A stretch of 64,000 nucleotides of DNA from Flavobacterium sp. LC2016-23 (GTDB taxonomy: Bacteria; Bacteroidota; Bacteroidia; Flavobacteriales; Flavobacteriaceae), in assembly GCF_009674775.1 (NCBI RefSeq), contig NZ_WKKE01000009.1, positions 62,001 to 126,000 of the forward strand, given 5' to 3'. This document shows, in pieces, positions 33,293-42,466 of this stretch (position 1 is the first letter of the stretch; the number at the start of each line of letters is the position of its first letter). The position numbers and the translations under genes were made by a program. The notes beneath the pieces are model-generated. The model did no database searches. It was not told where the DNA came from and saw nothing but the letters and a program-made list of their open reading frames with translations.

Positions 33293-34273
33293 ATGAAAAA
33301 TAACAAAACCATGCTTATTTTTGGCGAGTCGATTTTGCCGGGAGAAAATAGAACCATAAACGTCGAAATTGCTAGATTGCATACCACTACGAAGCTCAAT
33401 ATTCCCGTTATTGTTCGTCGTTCGAAAGTAGAAGGCCCGGTAGTTTTATTCTCGGCCGGAATTCACGGAGACGAAATAAACGGAATCGAGATTGTGCGTC
33501 AGCTCATTAGCAAAAAGATCAACAGGCCCACGAGAGGAACTATTATTTGTATTCCGATTATTAATATTTATGGTTTTGTAAATAAATCCCGGGAGTTTCC
33601 GGACGGAAGAGATTTAAATCGTGTTTTTCCCGGAAGTAAAAAAGGGTCGCTGGCAAGCCGTTTTGCTTTTCATATTGTTGCGGAAATTTTGCCTATTATA
33701 GATTATGCGGTCGATTTTCATGCCGGTGGAGCGAGCCGTTTTAATGCCCCTCAGATCAGAATCACCGAAAATAATCCTGAACTGAAACTTTTGGCGGATG
33801 TATTTAATGCCCCGTTTACTTTATATTCTAAAAATATTAATGGCTCTTTTAGAAATACATCCGAAAAAGCAAATGTAAAAATGCTGCTTTTTGAAGGAGG
33901 AAAATCATTGGATATCAATAATGATATTGCCAATGAAGCCGTAATGGGAGTAAAGCGTTTGTTGCATTATTTGAACATGCTGGATCCCAAACAAGTTGTG
34001 GAAGAAGCCGAGGATCCGTCCATCTATATCAAAAATTCGGTTTGGTTAAGGGCCAAGTGTTCCGGTTTATTGCATGATTTTAATATGATTGGCCGATTTG
34101 TAACAAAAGGAACTATTCTGGCCATAATTACAGATCCGTTTGGTAAATTCGAACAGAAAGTAAAAGCACCTCATGATGGCTTTGTTATTAATGCCAACCA
34201 TTCGCCAATCGTTTACGAAGGCGATGCGATTTATCACATTTCTAAAAACGCTACTGAAAATGCCGACGAATAA
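33293..34273 (+). CDS. AstE/AspA-like zinc carboxypeptidase (M14 family)
   Basis: Succinylglutamate desuccinylase/aspartoacylase-type hydrolase of 326 residues. Zinc ligands H58 and E61 lie in AGIHGDEINGIE; DLNRVFPG (substrate Arg) and VDFHAGGASRFN (third ligand His) follow. The C terminus has a lipoyl-like barrel (VKAPHDGFVINANHSPIV). Substrate is not clear; similar genes often sit beside RimK-type ligases, but none is here. Its end overlaps the next gene by 14 bases. Confidence 0.88.
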   Translation: MKNNKTMLIFGESILPGENRTINVEIARLHTTTKLNIPVIVRRSKVEGPVVLFSAGIHGDEINGIEIVRQLISKKINRPTRGTIICIPIINIYGFVNKSREFPDGRDLNRVFPGSKKGSLASRFAFHIVAEILPIIDYAVDFHAGGASRFNAPQIRITENNPELKLLADVFNAPFTLYSKNINGSFRNTSEKANVKMLLFEGGKSLDINNDIANEAVMGVKRLLHYLNMLDPKQVVEEAEDPSIYIKNSVWLRAKCSGLLHDFNMIGRFVTKGTILAIITDPFGKFEQKVKAPHDGFVINANHSPIVYEGDAIYHISKNATENADE

Positions 34274-34829
34274 AAAAGAATTACGACTCCACTATAAGCA
34301 TCTCAGGAAACAGCTTTCGGCTGATGACATCGAAGAAAAAAGCCTGATGATAGCCAATAATTTACTACAGCTGCCGATTTGGAATAAAACGTATTATCAT
34401 GTTTTTCTTCCTATTGAGGAGCAAAAAGAAATCAATACCGAATATATACTGCACTTGCTTTCGGGAAAGGATAAGGAAATTGTGATATCTAAAAGTGATT
34501 TTGAAACCCGCGGTATGTCTCACTTCTTATTAACGGACAATACCAAAATAAAGAAAAATGAATATAACATTCCCGAACCTGTAAACGGATTACCTGTTGC
34601 TTCGGAAATGATTGAAGTGGTTTTTGTGCCGCTTTTGGCTTTTGATCTTTTAGGAAATCGTGTGGGTTACGGAAAAGGATTCTACGATAAATTCTTAGCA
34701 GAATGCAAACCGGAAACCATGAAAATCGGACTTTCTTTTTTTGAAGCTCAAAACGAAATTGAGGATGTTTTTGAGTTAGATATAAAATTGGATTATTGTG
34801 TAACGCCTGAGAAAACGTATGCGTTTTGA
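34260..34829 (+). CDS. 5-Formyltetrahydrofolate cyclo-ligase
   Basis: Converts 5-formyl-THF to 5,10-methenyl-THF using ATP, recovering folate. The ATG at 34260 gives 189 residues, the family length; a longer frame from 34173 would run deep into the previous gene. Signature: FVPLLAFDLLGNRVGYGKGFYDKFL with the G-Y-G-K-G-F-Y-D motif, and the N-terminal KKELRLHYKHLRKQL. Translated in overlap with the AstE-like gene. Confidence 0.95.
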   Translation: MPTNKKELRLHYKHLRKQLSADDIEEKSLMIANNLLQLPIWNKTYYHVFLPIEEQKEINTEYILHLLSGKDKEIVISKSDFETRGMSHFLLTDNTKIKKNEYNIPEPVNGLPVASEMIEVVFVPLLAFDLLGNRVGYGKGFYDKFLAECKPETMKIGLSFFEAQNEIEDVFELDIKLDYCVTPEKTYAF

Positions 34830-34871
34830 TTAAAACCCAAGCAAGAAATCCCGAGTAAGAAATCAAAAAAA

Positions 34872-34912
34872 AAATTCCAAATTCCAAAATCTAAGATTGG
34901 AATTTGGAATTT
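34872..34912. repeat. AAATTCCAAATTCCAA palindrome, copy 1
   Basis: Perfect 16-bp arms at 34872-34887 and 34897-34912 with a 9-base loop, between the convergent cyclo-ligase and batE genes. It may terminate either transcript. Copies at 39588-39659 and 62356-62415. Confidence 0.88.
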
Positions 34913-34936
34913 AGCTTTTGGAATTTTAAAAGAATC

Positions 34937-35686
34937 CTATTGTTTTACTTCTTTGATAGTCGAACCATCGATCCAGCCTTCAGTGCCGTCTGTCAATTCA
35001 ATTTTTTTCCATTGTCCCAGAGTTTCTGTAACGTAAACTTTTGCACCTTCGTGTAGTAAAATAATAGCCGAACCTGCCTTTTGCGGTTCACTTCTCACTT
35101 CGCTGATTTCGGCAAAAACAATTGCCGGGCGATCGTTATCAAAATGATCTTTTTCAGACATTCCGGCAGCAACACTTAAAAGTAATACCACCAAAAGAAT
35201 AAACATTCCGATGAAGTAGATTCTTTTTGAAAGGGTGAGCTGTGAGAAATAGTATCCGATAAAGCTCAGTAAAAAAACAAAAGAAATGGCAACAGAAATC
35301 TTTGCCCAGGTATTGTAGTCAAAAATCCCTGTGAAGTTCTGGATCAGCTTGGCAAAACCAACTTTTGGTACTTCTTTTATTTCATCAATCGTAAGTTTTT
35401 TGGCGAATTTTAAATTATTTAAGGTTTGAGGATCATGAGGTTTTAAAACCAAAGCCTTCTCGTAATTGTAAATGGAAGGCGCAACCTTATTGAGTTTATA
35501 ATAACAATTTCCCAGATTGTAATACAATTCAGCCGATTGCTGTTTGTCTTCTTTAATAATATTTTCATATTCCGCAATGGCCTGCTGATATTTTCCATTT
35601 TGGTATAAATCATTCCCCTTTTCAAAGCTGCTTTGAGCAAAGAAAACCTGAGAGATTAATAAAAAGAGATATAGTATATTTTTCAT
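34937..35686 (-). CDS. batE: BatE-like TPR and SH3 protein
   Basis: 249-residue envelope protein closing the Bat (Bacteroides aerotolerance) operon. Signal peptide to FFAQ, then TPR repeats (GKYQQAIAEYENII, AELYYNLGNCYYKLNK, SIYNYEKALVLKPHDP), two TM helices (about 128-147 and 154-171), and a C-terminal bacterial SH3 domain (EVRSEPQKAGSAIILLHEGAKVYV). Separated from batD by a 62-base gap holding a palindrome. Confidence 0.9.
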   Translation of the reverse strand: MKNILYLFLLISQVFFAQSSFEKGNDLYQNGKYQQAIAEYENIIKEDKQQSAELYYNLGNCYYKLNKVAPSIYNYEKALVLKPHDPQTLNNLKFAKKLTIDEIKEVPKVGFAKLIQNFTGIFDYNTWAKISVAISFVFLLSFIGYYFSQLTLSKRIYFIGMFILLVVLLLSVAAGMSEKDHFDNDRPAIVFAEISEVRSEPQKAGSAIILLHEGAKVYVTETLGQWKKIELTDGTEGWIDGSTIKEVKQ

Positions 35687-35698
35687 TTTATTTTCTTT

Positions 35699-35731
35699 AA
35701 ACCTGACAGGTTTTGAAAACCTGTCAGGTTT
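35699..35731. repeat. CCYGACAGG palindrome, copy 2
   Basis: Perfect 16-bp arms (35699-35714 and 35716-35731) around a single G, in the batD-batE gap. The core AAACCTGACAGGTTTT differs by one base from the left arm of the copy at 10647. It could modulate batE expression relative to batD. Confidence 0.88.
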
Positions 35732-35748
35732 GATTTTAGGATTTAAAT

Positions 35749-37497
35749 TTAAACGATCTGCTTTTCTAATTCTGAAATAATCAAAACAGCTTTGTCGTAG
35801 TCCTGCTGAATCGATGCACTTGATGCCGGAGCATAACGGGCAAATTCACAGTTTTCAGTTAAATCAATAAAACTCTGAACGGTTTCCGGATTCGCACTTC
35901 TCGATAATAACACTTCCCGGATATTGTCTTTACTCATTTCGGAAGTTTCAATATGTAATTTGGCTTTCAGGAAATTATGCATCGCTTTTTCCAGTGCAAT
36001 GTAAAATGGCTCTTTATTATTTAGCTGTTTTTTAGCTTCGGATAAATATTTTTTAGCCAGTTTATTGTTCATTCTAATTCTGTTTCCGGTCACATCACTG
36101 TCAATGGCTTCTTTTTTCTTCTTAGCTAAAATAATAATTGGAATAATTATAAAAGGCAGTAACAACAATCCGTAATACAGATTCGATCCGTAAAAATCGT
36201 TTTTAGCGATCGAAAGTAATGTCGTTTTGGTTCTTATATATTTGAATTGTTCGGTTTTCGCTATAACATTTTTTGAGGCATTTGCAGCAGTATTCGCCTC
36301 AGCCTGCATTGGACCATCTAAAACATCAACCATAATTTCCTGAGAAGTAATAGTTTTATAAGAACCTGTACTCAGATCAAAATAAGAAAACTGCATTGGC
36401 TTTATGGCATATTTTCCTTTATACTGCGGGATAATAGTATACTTATCTGAAATTCTTCCCGACATTCCGGACAATGAAGTTGTTACTTTTTCGTCATGTA
36501 CCGGATCATACATTTCTAATGCATTAGGCACTACCGGTTTTGGCAACGTAAATAATTTCATGTTTCCGGATCCTGTCGCACTTACAAATAAGTCCAGGCT
36601 TTCTCCGTTTTTCAGTGTCGTTTTAGAAGGCGTAACGGTAAAGTTGAATTTACCAACAGCCCCGCTGAAACCTTCCGGTTTGCTTGCTTCAGGAAGTGGT
36701 TTTACATTGATTGTTTTAGCTCCGGCCGAGACAATTTTGTTATCTTCAGATAATATCATCTGACCAAACATGTCGCGACGATTGGTTGGTAATTGTACCC
36801 CAATATCTAATGAAAGTGGTTCAATAGTAAGTTTTCCAGATTTCTGCGGATATAGAATTGTCTTTTTCAGGATTACGAAATAGCATCTTTGTCCATTATG
36901 AGTCCCTTCTTCTGTTGTCAGTCGTTGGATCTCTATATTTTGGTTCCAGAAATCATTGTATTTTGGTTTTGCCAGTTCCTTAAAACCGGTAACACCGATG
37001 TTATTAAAATATAATTTGTAAACGACTGTAATAGGTTCATTCAGATACGGATTCGTTTTCGAAATTTCTGCCACAAGATCCAGTGTCTCGCTTCCGGCAC
37101 CCTGTGGTCTGTCGTTAGGATCTCTTTCCTGGGCAACAGCATTGGTAACCACTATTTTTATGGGAGCTGTTTTGTATACCTGACCATTAAATTCTATAGA
37201 GGCCTGTCTGATGGTAACCGTTCCTTTTTGTACGGGTTGTAAAATATAAGAGTATGCTTTCTGAAAAGAACTGCGTCCGTTTATCCAGGACTGACTTACC
37301 TGCTGACTTGGTCCTGCCACAACTCTGAATCCCTCAAATGCAGGCTGTTCAAAATTATCTCCATCAACATTCATGATAAAGTCAATTCGAAGTCTTTCAT
37401 TTACTCCAAGCGTAGTTTTGGTTACTTTGGCTTCAAATTGAACCTGAGCCATAAGCCCTTGAAAAGTGAATAGTAATAAAATTAAATATCTTTTCAT
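35749..37497 (-). CDS. batD: BatD-family protein
   Basis: 582 residues: signal peptide (MKRYLILLLFTFQGLMAQ), repeated immunoglobulin-like beta domains typical of BatD (NERLRIDFIMNVDG, PYLNEPITVVYKLYF, GESLDLFVSATGSGNMKL), a TM helix near 435-455 (YYGLLLLPFIIIPIIILAKKK), and a helical cytoplasmic tail. Periplasmic part of the MoxR-BatA/B system. Substrate unknown. Confidence 0.93.
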   Translation of the reverse strand: MKRYLILLLFTFQGLMAQVQFEAKVTKTTLGVNERLRIDFIMNVDGDNFEQPAFEGFRVVAGPSQQVSQSWINGRSSFQKAYSYILQPVQKGTVTIRQASIEFNGQVYKTAPIKIVVTNAVAQERDPNDRPQGAGSETLDLVAEISKTNPYLNEPITVVYKLYFNNIGVTGFKELAKPKYNDFWNQNIEIQRLTTEEGTHNGQRCYFVILKKTILYPQKSGKLTIEPLSLDIGVQLPTNRRDMFGQMILSEDNKIVSAGAKTINVKPLPEASKPEGFSGAVGKFNFTVTPSKTTLKNGESLDLFVSATGSGNMKLFTLPKPVVPNALEMYDPVHDEKVTTSLSGMSGRISDKYTIIPQYKGKYAIKPMQFSYFDLSTGSYKTITSQEIMVDVLDGPMQAEANTAANASKNVIAKTEQFKYIRTKTTLLSIAKNDFYGSNLYYGLLLLPFIIIPIIILAKKKKEAIDSDVTGNRIRMNNKLAKKYLSEAKKQLNNKEPFYIALEKAMHNFLKAKLHIETSEMSKDNIREVLLSRSANPETVQSFIDLTENCEFARYAPASSASIQQDYDKAVLIISELEKQIV

Positions 37498-37609
37498 TTT
37501 GTTGTTTAATCGTTGTTTTGTTTAACTGTTTAATCGTTTATTGGCCTTTTGTCTAATGGATGGTATTCGATTATACAAATGAACGGTTAAAGGATTAAAC
37601 CAAAAAGAA

Positions 37610-38380
37610 CTACCAGTCTTTTTCAGTTTTCTTAGGACTTCCTTTTACTTTTTGCGCGTTAACTTTATCCTGAATTTTCTTTTCCTCGTTGTTAACAGCA
37701 TCTAATAAATTCTGAACGCGTTCTTTTGAAATTCCTCCGGGCATTGGTTTTGGCTCTCCTTTATTGTCTGATTTATCATCTTTCTTCGGATCGTTTTTAC
37801 CGTCTTTTTTATCCTTGTCCTTATCGCCCTTATCGTCTTTTTTATCTTTATCCTTGTCTTTGTTTTTATCTTTATCCTTGTCCTTGTCTTTATTTTTATC
37901 TTTGTTTTTGTCCTTATCCTTATTCTTGTCTTTGTTTTTATCGTTTTTCGGAGGATTTTCTTTTAATTTTTGTTTGGCGTAAGCATAATTGTAACGGGTT
38001 TCCTCATCGTTTGGGTCATTACGCAACGCTTGTTTGTAAGCTTCAACCGCTTGCGTATAATCTTTTTCTTTCATAAAAACATTTCCTAGATTGTGATAGG
38101 CTTTATGTTTGTCAGGTCTGGTTTTAGCATTTTTTATGGCTTTTGCATACGCCAGTTTAGCTTCAGAAGCCTGGTTTTGTCTGTAAATGGTATTCCCTAA
38201 GTTATAAGAAGCAACACCGCGTTTTGGGAATTTAGATTCCGAAATCCTGTAATTTGCTTCAGCGTCAACAAATTTATTCTGCTTATATTCTTCATTGGCA
38301 TCAGGCAATGTCTTGTCTTTCTCCTGAGCCGAAACGGCTAAAGAAAACGTTAGTAAAATATAAAGAAGTAAATTTTTCAT
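37610..38380 (-). CDS. batC: BatC-like TPR protein with Lys-Asp repeat tail
   Basis: 256 residues: signal peptide (LLLYILLTFSLAVSA), three TPR-like units (VASYNLGNTIYRQNQ, HKAYHNLGNVFMKEKD, YTQAVEAYKQALRNDPND), then a low-complexity tail of KDKNKDKDK type over about 145-215, coded by a minisatellite at 37790-37945. The opposite strand shows long open frames only because of this repeat. Likely periplasmic scaffold for the Bat complex; the tail length may vary between strains. Confidence 0.88.
   Translation of the reverse strand: MKNLLLYILLTFSLAVSAQEKDKTLPDANEEYKQNKFVDAEANYRISESKFPKRGVASYNLGNTIYRQNQASEAKLAYAKAIKNAKTRPDKHKAYHNLGNVFMKEKDYTQAVEAYKQALRNDPNDEETRYNYAYAKQKLKENPPKNDKNKDKNKDKDKNKDKNKDKDKDKDKNKDKDKDKKDDKGDKDKDKKDGKNDPKKDDKSDNKGEPKPMPGGISKERVQNLLDAVNNEEKKIQDKVNAQKVKGSPKKTEKDW
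37790..37945. repeat. Lys/Asp-codon minisatellite inside batC
   Basis: Imperfect 6- and 12-base units (coding K-D and K-N-K-D on the minus strand) repeat about 20 times. Such tracts can expand or contract by slippage in multiples of 3 without breaking the frame. Confidence 0.85.
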
Positions 38381-38511
38381 TCTAATTTTTTATTTTTTAT
38401 TTGTCACGAATGACACCAATTATCACTAATCAGATTGTTTTTTTTGAATTTCAGAAAGAGAAAATTAAAAGGCTTCCTTTTTGTGAAAATTCGTTTCACG
38501 TGCTACTGATT

Positions 38512-39549
38512 TTAATGTTTCTTTTCGTTAAATAAATTCAACTCTTTTATCCAGCTTGTTTTTCTTTCTAAAAGGAAAATATCCAAAAACAATAACAGGA
38601 ATGCAAACCCGATAAACCATTGAAATTGCGACTGAAAATCGGCCATTTGCGTCGCTTCAAATTCCGTTTTCTGGATGTTGTTCAGCGCATTTTTTACATA
38701 TTCTAAAACTTCCTTCGTATTTCCGCCATACACATAGCCTCCTTTTGTAGCTTTTGCAATGGTTTTCAATCCTTCCTGGTTTAGTCTGGTGATAACAGTT
38801 GTTCCGTTTTGATCTTTTTGGTAACTTCTGACAACGCCATTTTCCTTCAGCGGAATTGTCGCTCCCTTTTCAGTTCCAACACCAATCGTGATGATTTTCA
38901 TTCCCAGTTTATTGGCTTCTTCGGCAGCGGCAGAAGCGCCTTCAGAGTGATCTTCACCGTCAGAAATCAGGATCAGTAATTTACTGGTTTTGCTTTTTTC
39001 ATCAAAATAAGTAGAAGATAAGCGGATCGCTTCGTCAAGCGAAGTTCCCTGAGACGAAACCATATCAGGAGTCATACTTTGCAGGAACATTTTGGCCACG
39101 CTGTAATCAGACGTAATTGGCAAAACCGGGAAAGCACTTCCCGCATAAGCGACGATTCCAATCCTGTCACTTCCCAGGTTGTTGATAATCTGAGAAACCA
39201 ATTGTTTGCTTTTTTCTAAACGGCTTGGTGCCACATCTTCGGCAAGCATACTTTTTGAGACGTCAACCGCAAAAACAATGTCGATACCTTCACGTTTTAC
39301 GGTTTCCATTTTGGTTCCAATCTTCGGATTCACTAATCCGATAATTAAACACGCAAGTGCCAAAAGCAGTACCGATATTTTTAATACAGGTTTGAAAACA
39401 GAACTTTCAGGGCTCAGTTTTTTCACTATTTCTATATCACCAAATTCGCGTTGCTTTTTTCTTTTCCAATACATATTGAAAAGAAAAATACACACCACAA
39501 TCGGCAGTAAGAATAAAAGGTATAAATATTTTTTTTCGTCTAATTCCAT
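38512..39549 (-). CDS. batB: BatB, von Willebrand A domain membrane protein
   Basis: Start at the ATG at 39549 (345 residues); an upstream in-frame extension lies in a repeat spacer. Two N-terminal TM helices (8-26, 56-73), a VWA domain with the MIDAS motif DVSKSM at 96-101 and a later ISDGEDH, and a C-terminal TM helix (FIGFAFLLLFLDIFLL). Partner of BatA; together with MoxR ATPase they resemble chelatase-type chaperones. Confidence 0.94.
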   Translation of the reverse strand: MELDEKKYLYLLFLLPIVVCIFLFNMYWKRKKQREFGDIEIVKKLSPESSVFKPVLKISVLLLALACLIIGLVNPKIGTKMETVKREGIDIVFAVDVSKSMLAEDVAPSRLEKSKQLVSQIINNLGSDRIGIVAYAGSAFPVLPITSDYSVAKMFLQSMTPDMVSSQGTSLDEAIRLSSTYFDEKSKTSKLLILISDGEDHSEGASAAAEEANKLGMKIITIGVGTEKGATIPLKENGVVRSYQKDQNGTTVITRLNQEGLKTIAKATKGGYVYGGNTKEVLEYVKNALNNIQKTEFEATQMADFQSQFQWFIGFAFLLLFLDIFLLERKTSWIKELNLFNEKKH

Positions 39550-39587
39550 ATAATTTTTAAAATTCCAATCCTCATCGTTGAGGGGAT

Positions 39588-39659
39588 AAATTCCAAATTC
39601 CAAACTTTTTGCCTTTATCTTCAATTTTTAAATCCAATTCAAATTGGAATCTGGAATTT
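39588..39659. repeat. AAATTCCAAATTCCAA palindrome, copy 2
   Basis: Left arm 39588-39603 and right arm 39644-39659 (one mismatch) in the batA-batB gap, with a 40-base loop. Same 16-mer as at 34872 and 62356. Confidence 0.82.
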
Positions 39660-39687
39660 TAAAATTGAATTTTTTTGATTTGAAAAA

Positions 39688-40689
39688 TCAAATGAAGCTT
39701 CTGTAAACGGTATTTCTTAAACCAATTTCCAGCAATAGTAAAAAGGCTGCGAGTAAAACAAAACCTCTGTATTTTTCGTCATAATCATAGAACTTCAATT
39801 CCTGAATTTCTGTTGTTTCCAGTTTATTTATCGCACTGTAAATTTGTGCTAACCTGTCATTGCTTGTTGCTCTAAAGTAAGTTCCGTCAGTTTTTCGGGC
39901 AATGTTTTTCATCAATTGCTCATCGATCTCTACTTTTTGCATTTTAAATAAAAATCCTCCGTTTGGTGCGTAAGCGTATGGTGATTCCGCCATTCCGTTA
40001 GTTCCAAGGCCAATCGTATATACTTTTATTCCGTATTGTTTTGCAATATCAGCAGCTGTTTCCGGTTCAATAAAACCGGCGTTGTTTACACCATCTGTCA
40101 TCAGGATAATAACGCGGCTTTTTGCTTTACTGTCTTTGAGGCGGTTTACAGCAGTGGCCAGTCCCATTCCAATTCCGGTTCCGTCCTGTAAAACCGTATC
40201 GTATTTAATTCCTTTAATGGCTTCTAAGATAATAGCTTTGTCACTTGTAACGGGCGTTTTTGTATACGCTTCTGAAGCATACAGGACCAGTCCGACTCTG
40301 TCATTTGGTCTCTCTTCAACGAAATCTGCCGCGACTCTTTTTAAAGCTTCCATACGGTTTGGCTTTAAATCTTTGGCCAGCATACTTCCGGAAACGTCAA
40401 TTGCAATAACAATATCAATTCCCTTGGTTGTTTTTGTCTGATTGCTAATGTCTACTGTCCTTGGTCTTGCCAATGCAATAATTAAGGAAGATAATGCTAT
40501 AGTTCTGAATACATACAAGCATGGTTTTAGTTTTGTCAATAGCGATTCACTATTTTTAAAACCCTGCGTTGAACTCATTTTTAGGGTTGCCGATTGTTTG
40601 TTGCGTTTCAGTAAAAACCAAATGATCACAATTGGAATTAATAAAAACAACCAAAAAAATTCCGGATTTAAAAAAGTTATCTTACTCAT
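39688..40689 (-). CDS. batA: BatA, von Willebrand A domain membrane protein
   Basis: Start at the ATG at 40689 (333 residues), one base from the previous stop codon. N-terminal TM helices (11-27, about 60-73), VWA domain with intact MIDAS DVSGSM at 98-103, a later MTDGVNNAG, and a C-terminal TM helix (GFVLLAAFLLLLEIGL). Works with MoxR and BatB in the envelope. Confidence 0.95.
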   Translation of the reverse strand: MSKITFLNPEFFWLFLLIPIVIIWFLLKRNKQSATLKMSSTQGFKNSESLLTKLKPCLYVFRTIALSSLIIALARPRTVDISNQTKTTKGIDIVIAIDVSGSMLAKDLKPNRMEALKRVAADFVEERPNDRVGLVLYASEAYTKTPVTSDKAIILEAIKGIKYDTVLQDGTGIGMGLATAVNRLKDSKAKSRVIILMTDGVNNAGFIEPETAADIAKQYGIKVYTIGLGTNGMAESPYAYAPNGGFLFKMQKVEIDEQLMKNIARKTDGTYFRATSNDRLAQIYSAINKLETTEIQELKFYDYDEKYRGFVLLAAFLLLLEIGLRNTVYRSFI

Positions 40690-40690
40690 A

Positions 40691-42322
40691 TTAGTTACCT
40701 GCTTTTCTAAGTTCAACAGAATTTAAAATCCTTGTTGTGATATCATTTGCATATTTGTCACCTTCTTCATGTAAAATCATAATCTGCTGTAAGCCCTGAT
40801 CTTGTTTGAAAAGCAAGATTTCATAATATGCTTTTGCACTTGTTTTGTCAAGAGGGTTTAAGATGGTCATTGTTCCGTACCCTTTTAATCCCTGTACACC
40901 TTCGTTGGTTTGGAAATCTTCTTGTTTTACAATTATATTTTGTCCGCCCTGAGCTTCAATTACTTTTAAAGAACCTTCTAAAGTTTTGGCTAAATCCAGC
41001 TCGACAGGTTTTTTGAATTTACTGGTAGAAACCGTAATAAAGAAATTGTCTGTCATGCTTCCGTATGTAAAAAGCTGCATTTCCTTAATTAACGCCATTG
41101 TCTCTTTCGGCAGCACTTTTTGAGCATCCATACGTTTTAAGACTTTTGGAGTTTCAATTAAAACACCAGGGTTTCCGTATTCGCTTTTTACCCATTCTCC
41201 TTCTAAAAGTCGTTTAGTCGGGTTCATTAAAATAGTATCTTTCACATAAGTGAAACCTTTGTTTGCAATGAAAGCCGCCGTTGTAAGAGCCAATAAAAGA
41301 AAAACAGATCCTATGGCAATGGCAATGCGCTTGTTGCGTTTTTTTCGTAACTGAATTTTGATTTGTTTTTGTCTTTGCGCCTCATTCAATAACTCGTCTT
41401 CTTCGTTCGGAACTTCTGTTGGAATCGCGTTATCAAGCGTTAAGATTACTTTTTGGATTTTATTTCGATCCTCGGTGATTTCAAAATCCAAAGGTTTGGA
41501 TTTTGCAAATTTTACTAAATCGGCCTGACGTAAAACACGCTCTAAATTTTCAACAGTTTCCGGTGTTAAAGCCATTTTCTTTTTGGTAGAAGCCGTTCTG
41601 ATGGCCTGGATCAATTCAGAAGTGGTGCTTTCCATAGCCGGAATATGAATTGCTTCTTCAATATAGTTACGGGCAATATCAGTCAGTTCACTGTAATATT
41701 CTTTAATTTCACCCTTCTGAACCAGTTCTTTCTGTTCCAGATTGTTCAATAAGCTGGTCGCCTTTTCGATAGGTGTTTTATAAACTTCTTCTTCAATTTT
41801 CTTTTGTTGGCGTTTTTTGACAAACCAGTAGACAAAAACTCCAATTCCGATAAGTACAACTACAATCAAAAGATAAAGCCACCAATCGCTAATGCCGCTG
41901 TCCGAAGCGGTAATGTCTTTGATGTCGTACATTTTTTGCTGTAAAGTATCCACTTTTACGTTAGCCACTTCAACACGGATAGAATCAGATAAAAAAGGTT
42001 TTTTGTCAATAAGAATCTGAACACTTGGAATGGTATATTTTCCGGAATCAAACTGTGTTAAACCGTATTTTTTGATCAGTTCGTAAGTGTCATTTTTCTT
42101 AACCGTATCAATGGGGTACGACTGAATTACCTCAAGCGGACCAATGTTTTTTAGTTTTGGGAAAACGACTTTCGATTTCGAACTCACCACCGTTTTAAGC
42201 GTCAGCTTAAATTCGGCCCCAATTTTATTTTTTGTGGTATCAATGCTCGTTTCCACTTGTTTTTGCTGGGCAAAAATAGCAGAGGAAAGTAAAAATAAGA
42301 ATATGTAAAACTTTAATTTCAT
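40691..42322 (-). CDS. Bat-operon membrane protein (DUF4381/BatD-like N domain)
   Basis: 543 residues, with a signal peptide (FLFLLSSAIFA), a beta-domain of oxygen-tolerance type (NKIGAEFKLTLKTVV), a TM helix at about 149-168, a helical cytoplasmic segment (STTSELIQAIRTASTKKK and a region resembling DUF4381), a second TM (about 334-353) and a C-terminal soluble domain. Always the gene between DUF58 and batA in Bacteroidota; role unknown. Its stop is one base from batA. Confidence 0.8.
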   Translation of the reverse strand: MKLKFYIFLFLLSSAIFAQQKQVETSIDTTKNKIGAEFKLTLKTVVSSKSKVVFPKLKNIGPLEVIQSYPIDTVKKNDTYELIKKYGLTQFDSGKYTIPSVQILIDKKPFLSDSIRVEVANVKVDTLQQKMYDIKDITASDSGISDWWLYLLIVVVLIGIGVFVYWFVKKRQQKKIEEEVYKTPIEKATSLLNNLEQKELVQKGEIKEYYSELTDIARNYIEEAIHIPAMESTTSELIQAIRTASTKKKMALTPETVENLERVLRQADLVKFAKSKPLDFEITEDRNKIQKVILTLDNAIPTEVPNEEDELLNEAQRQKQIKIQLRKKRNKRIAIAIGSVFLLLALTTAAFIANKGFTYVKDTILMNPTKRLLEGEWVKSEYGNPGVLIETPKVLKRMDAQKVLPKETMALIKEMQLFTYGSMTDNFFITVSTSKFKKPVELDLAKTLEGSLKVIEAQGGQNIIVKQEDFQTNEGVQGLKGYGTMTILNPLDKTSAKAYYEILLFKQDQGLQQIMILHEEGDKYANDITTRILNSVELRKAGN

Positions 42323-42466
42323 TTGATTTTTTTGATTTCAGATTTTATTCTAAAATGATTGCTTAAAAATGGTACGCGGATGACACAGATTGAAGCGGAT
42401 TTTATTTTGGATATTTATATTTTAAAATCTAATATTCTAACAATCTAATAAGTCTGATAATCTAAA

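Noticed and set aside
34173..34259. Longer cyclo-ligase start inside the AstE-like gene
   Set aside because: It would force an 87-base overlap and add residues not seen in the family.
37764..37982. Long Ser/Leu-rich frames opposite batC
   Set aside because: They arise from the Lys-Asp codon repeat on the coding strand and have no other support.
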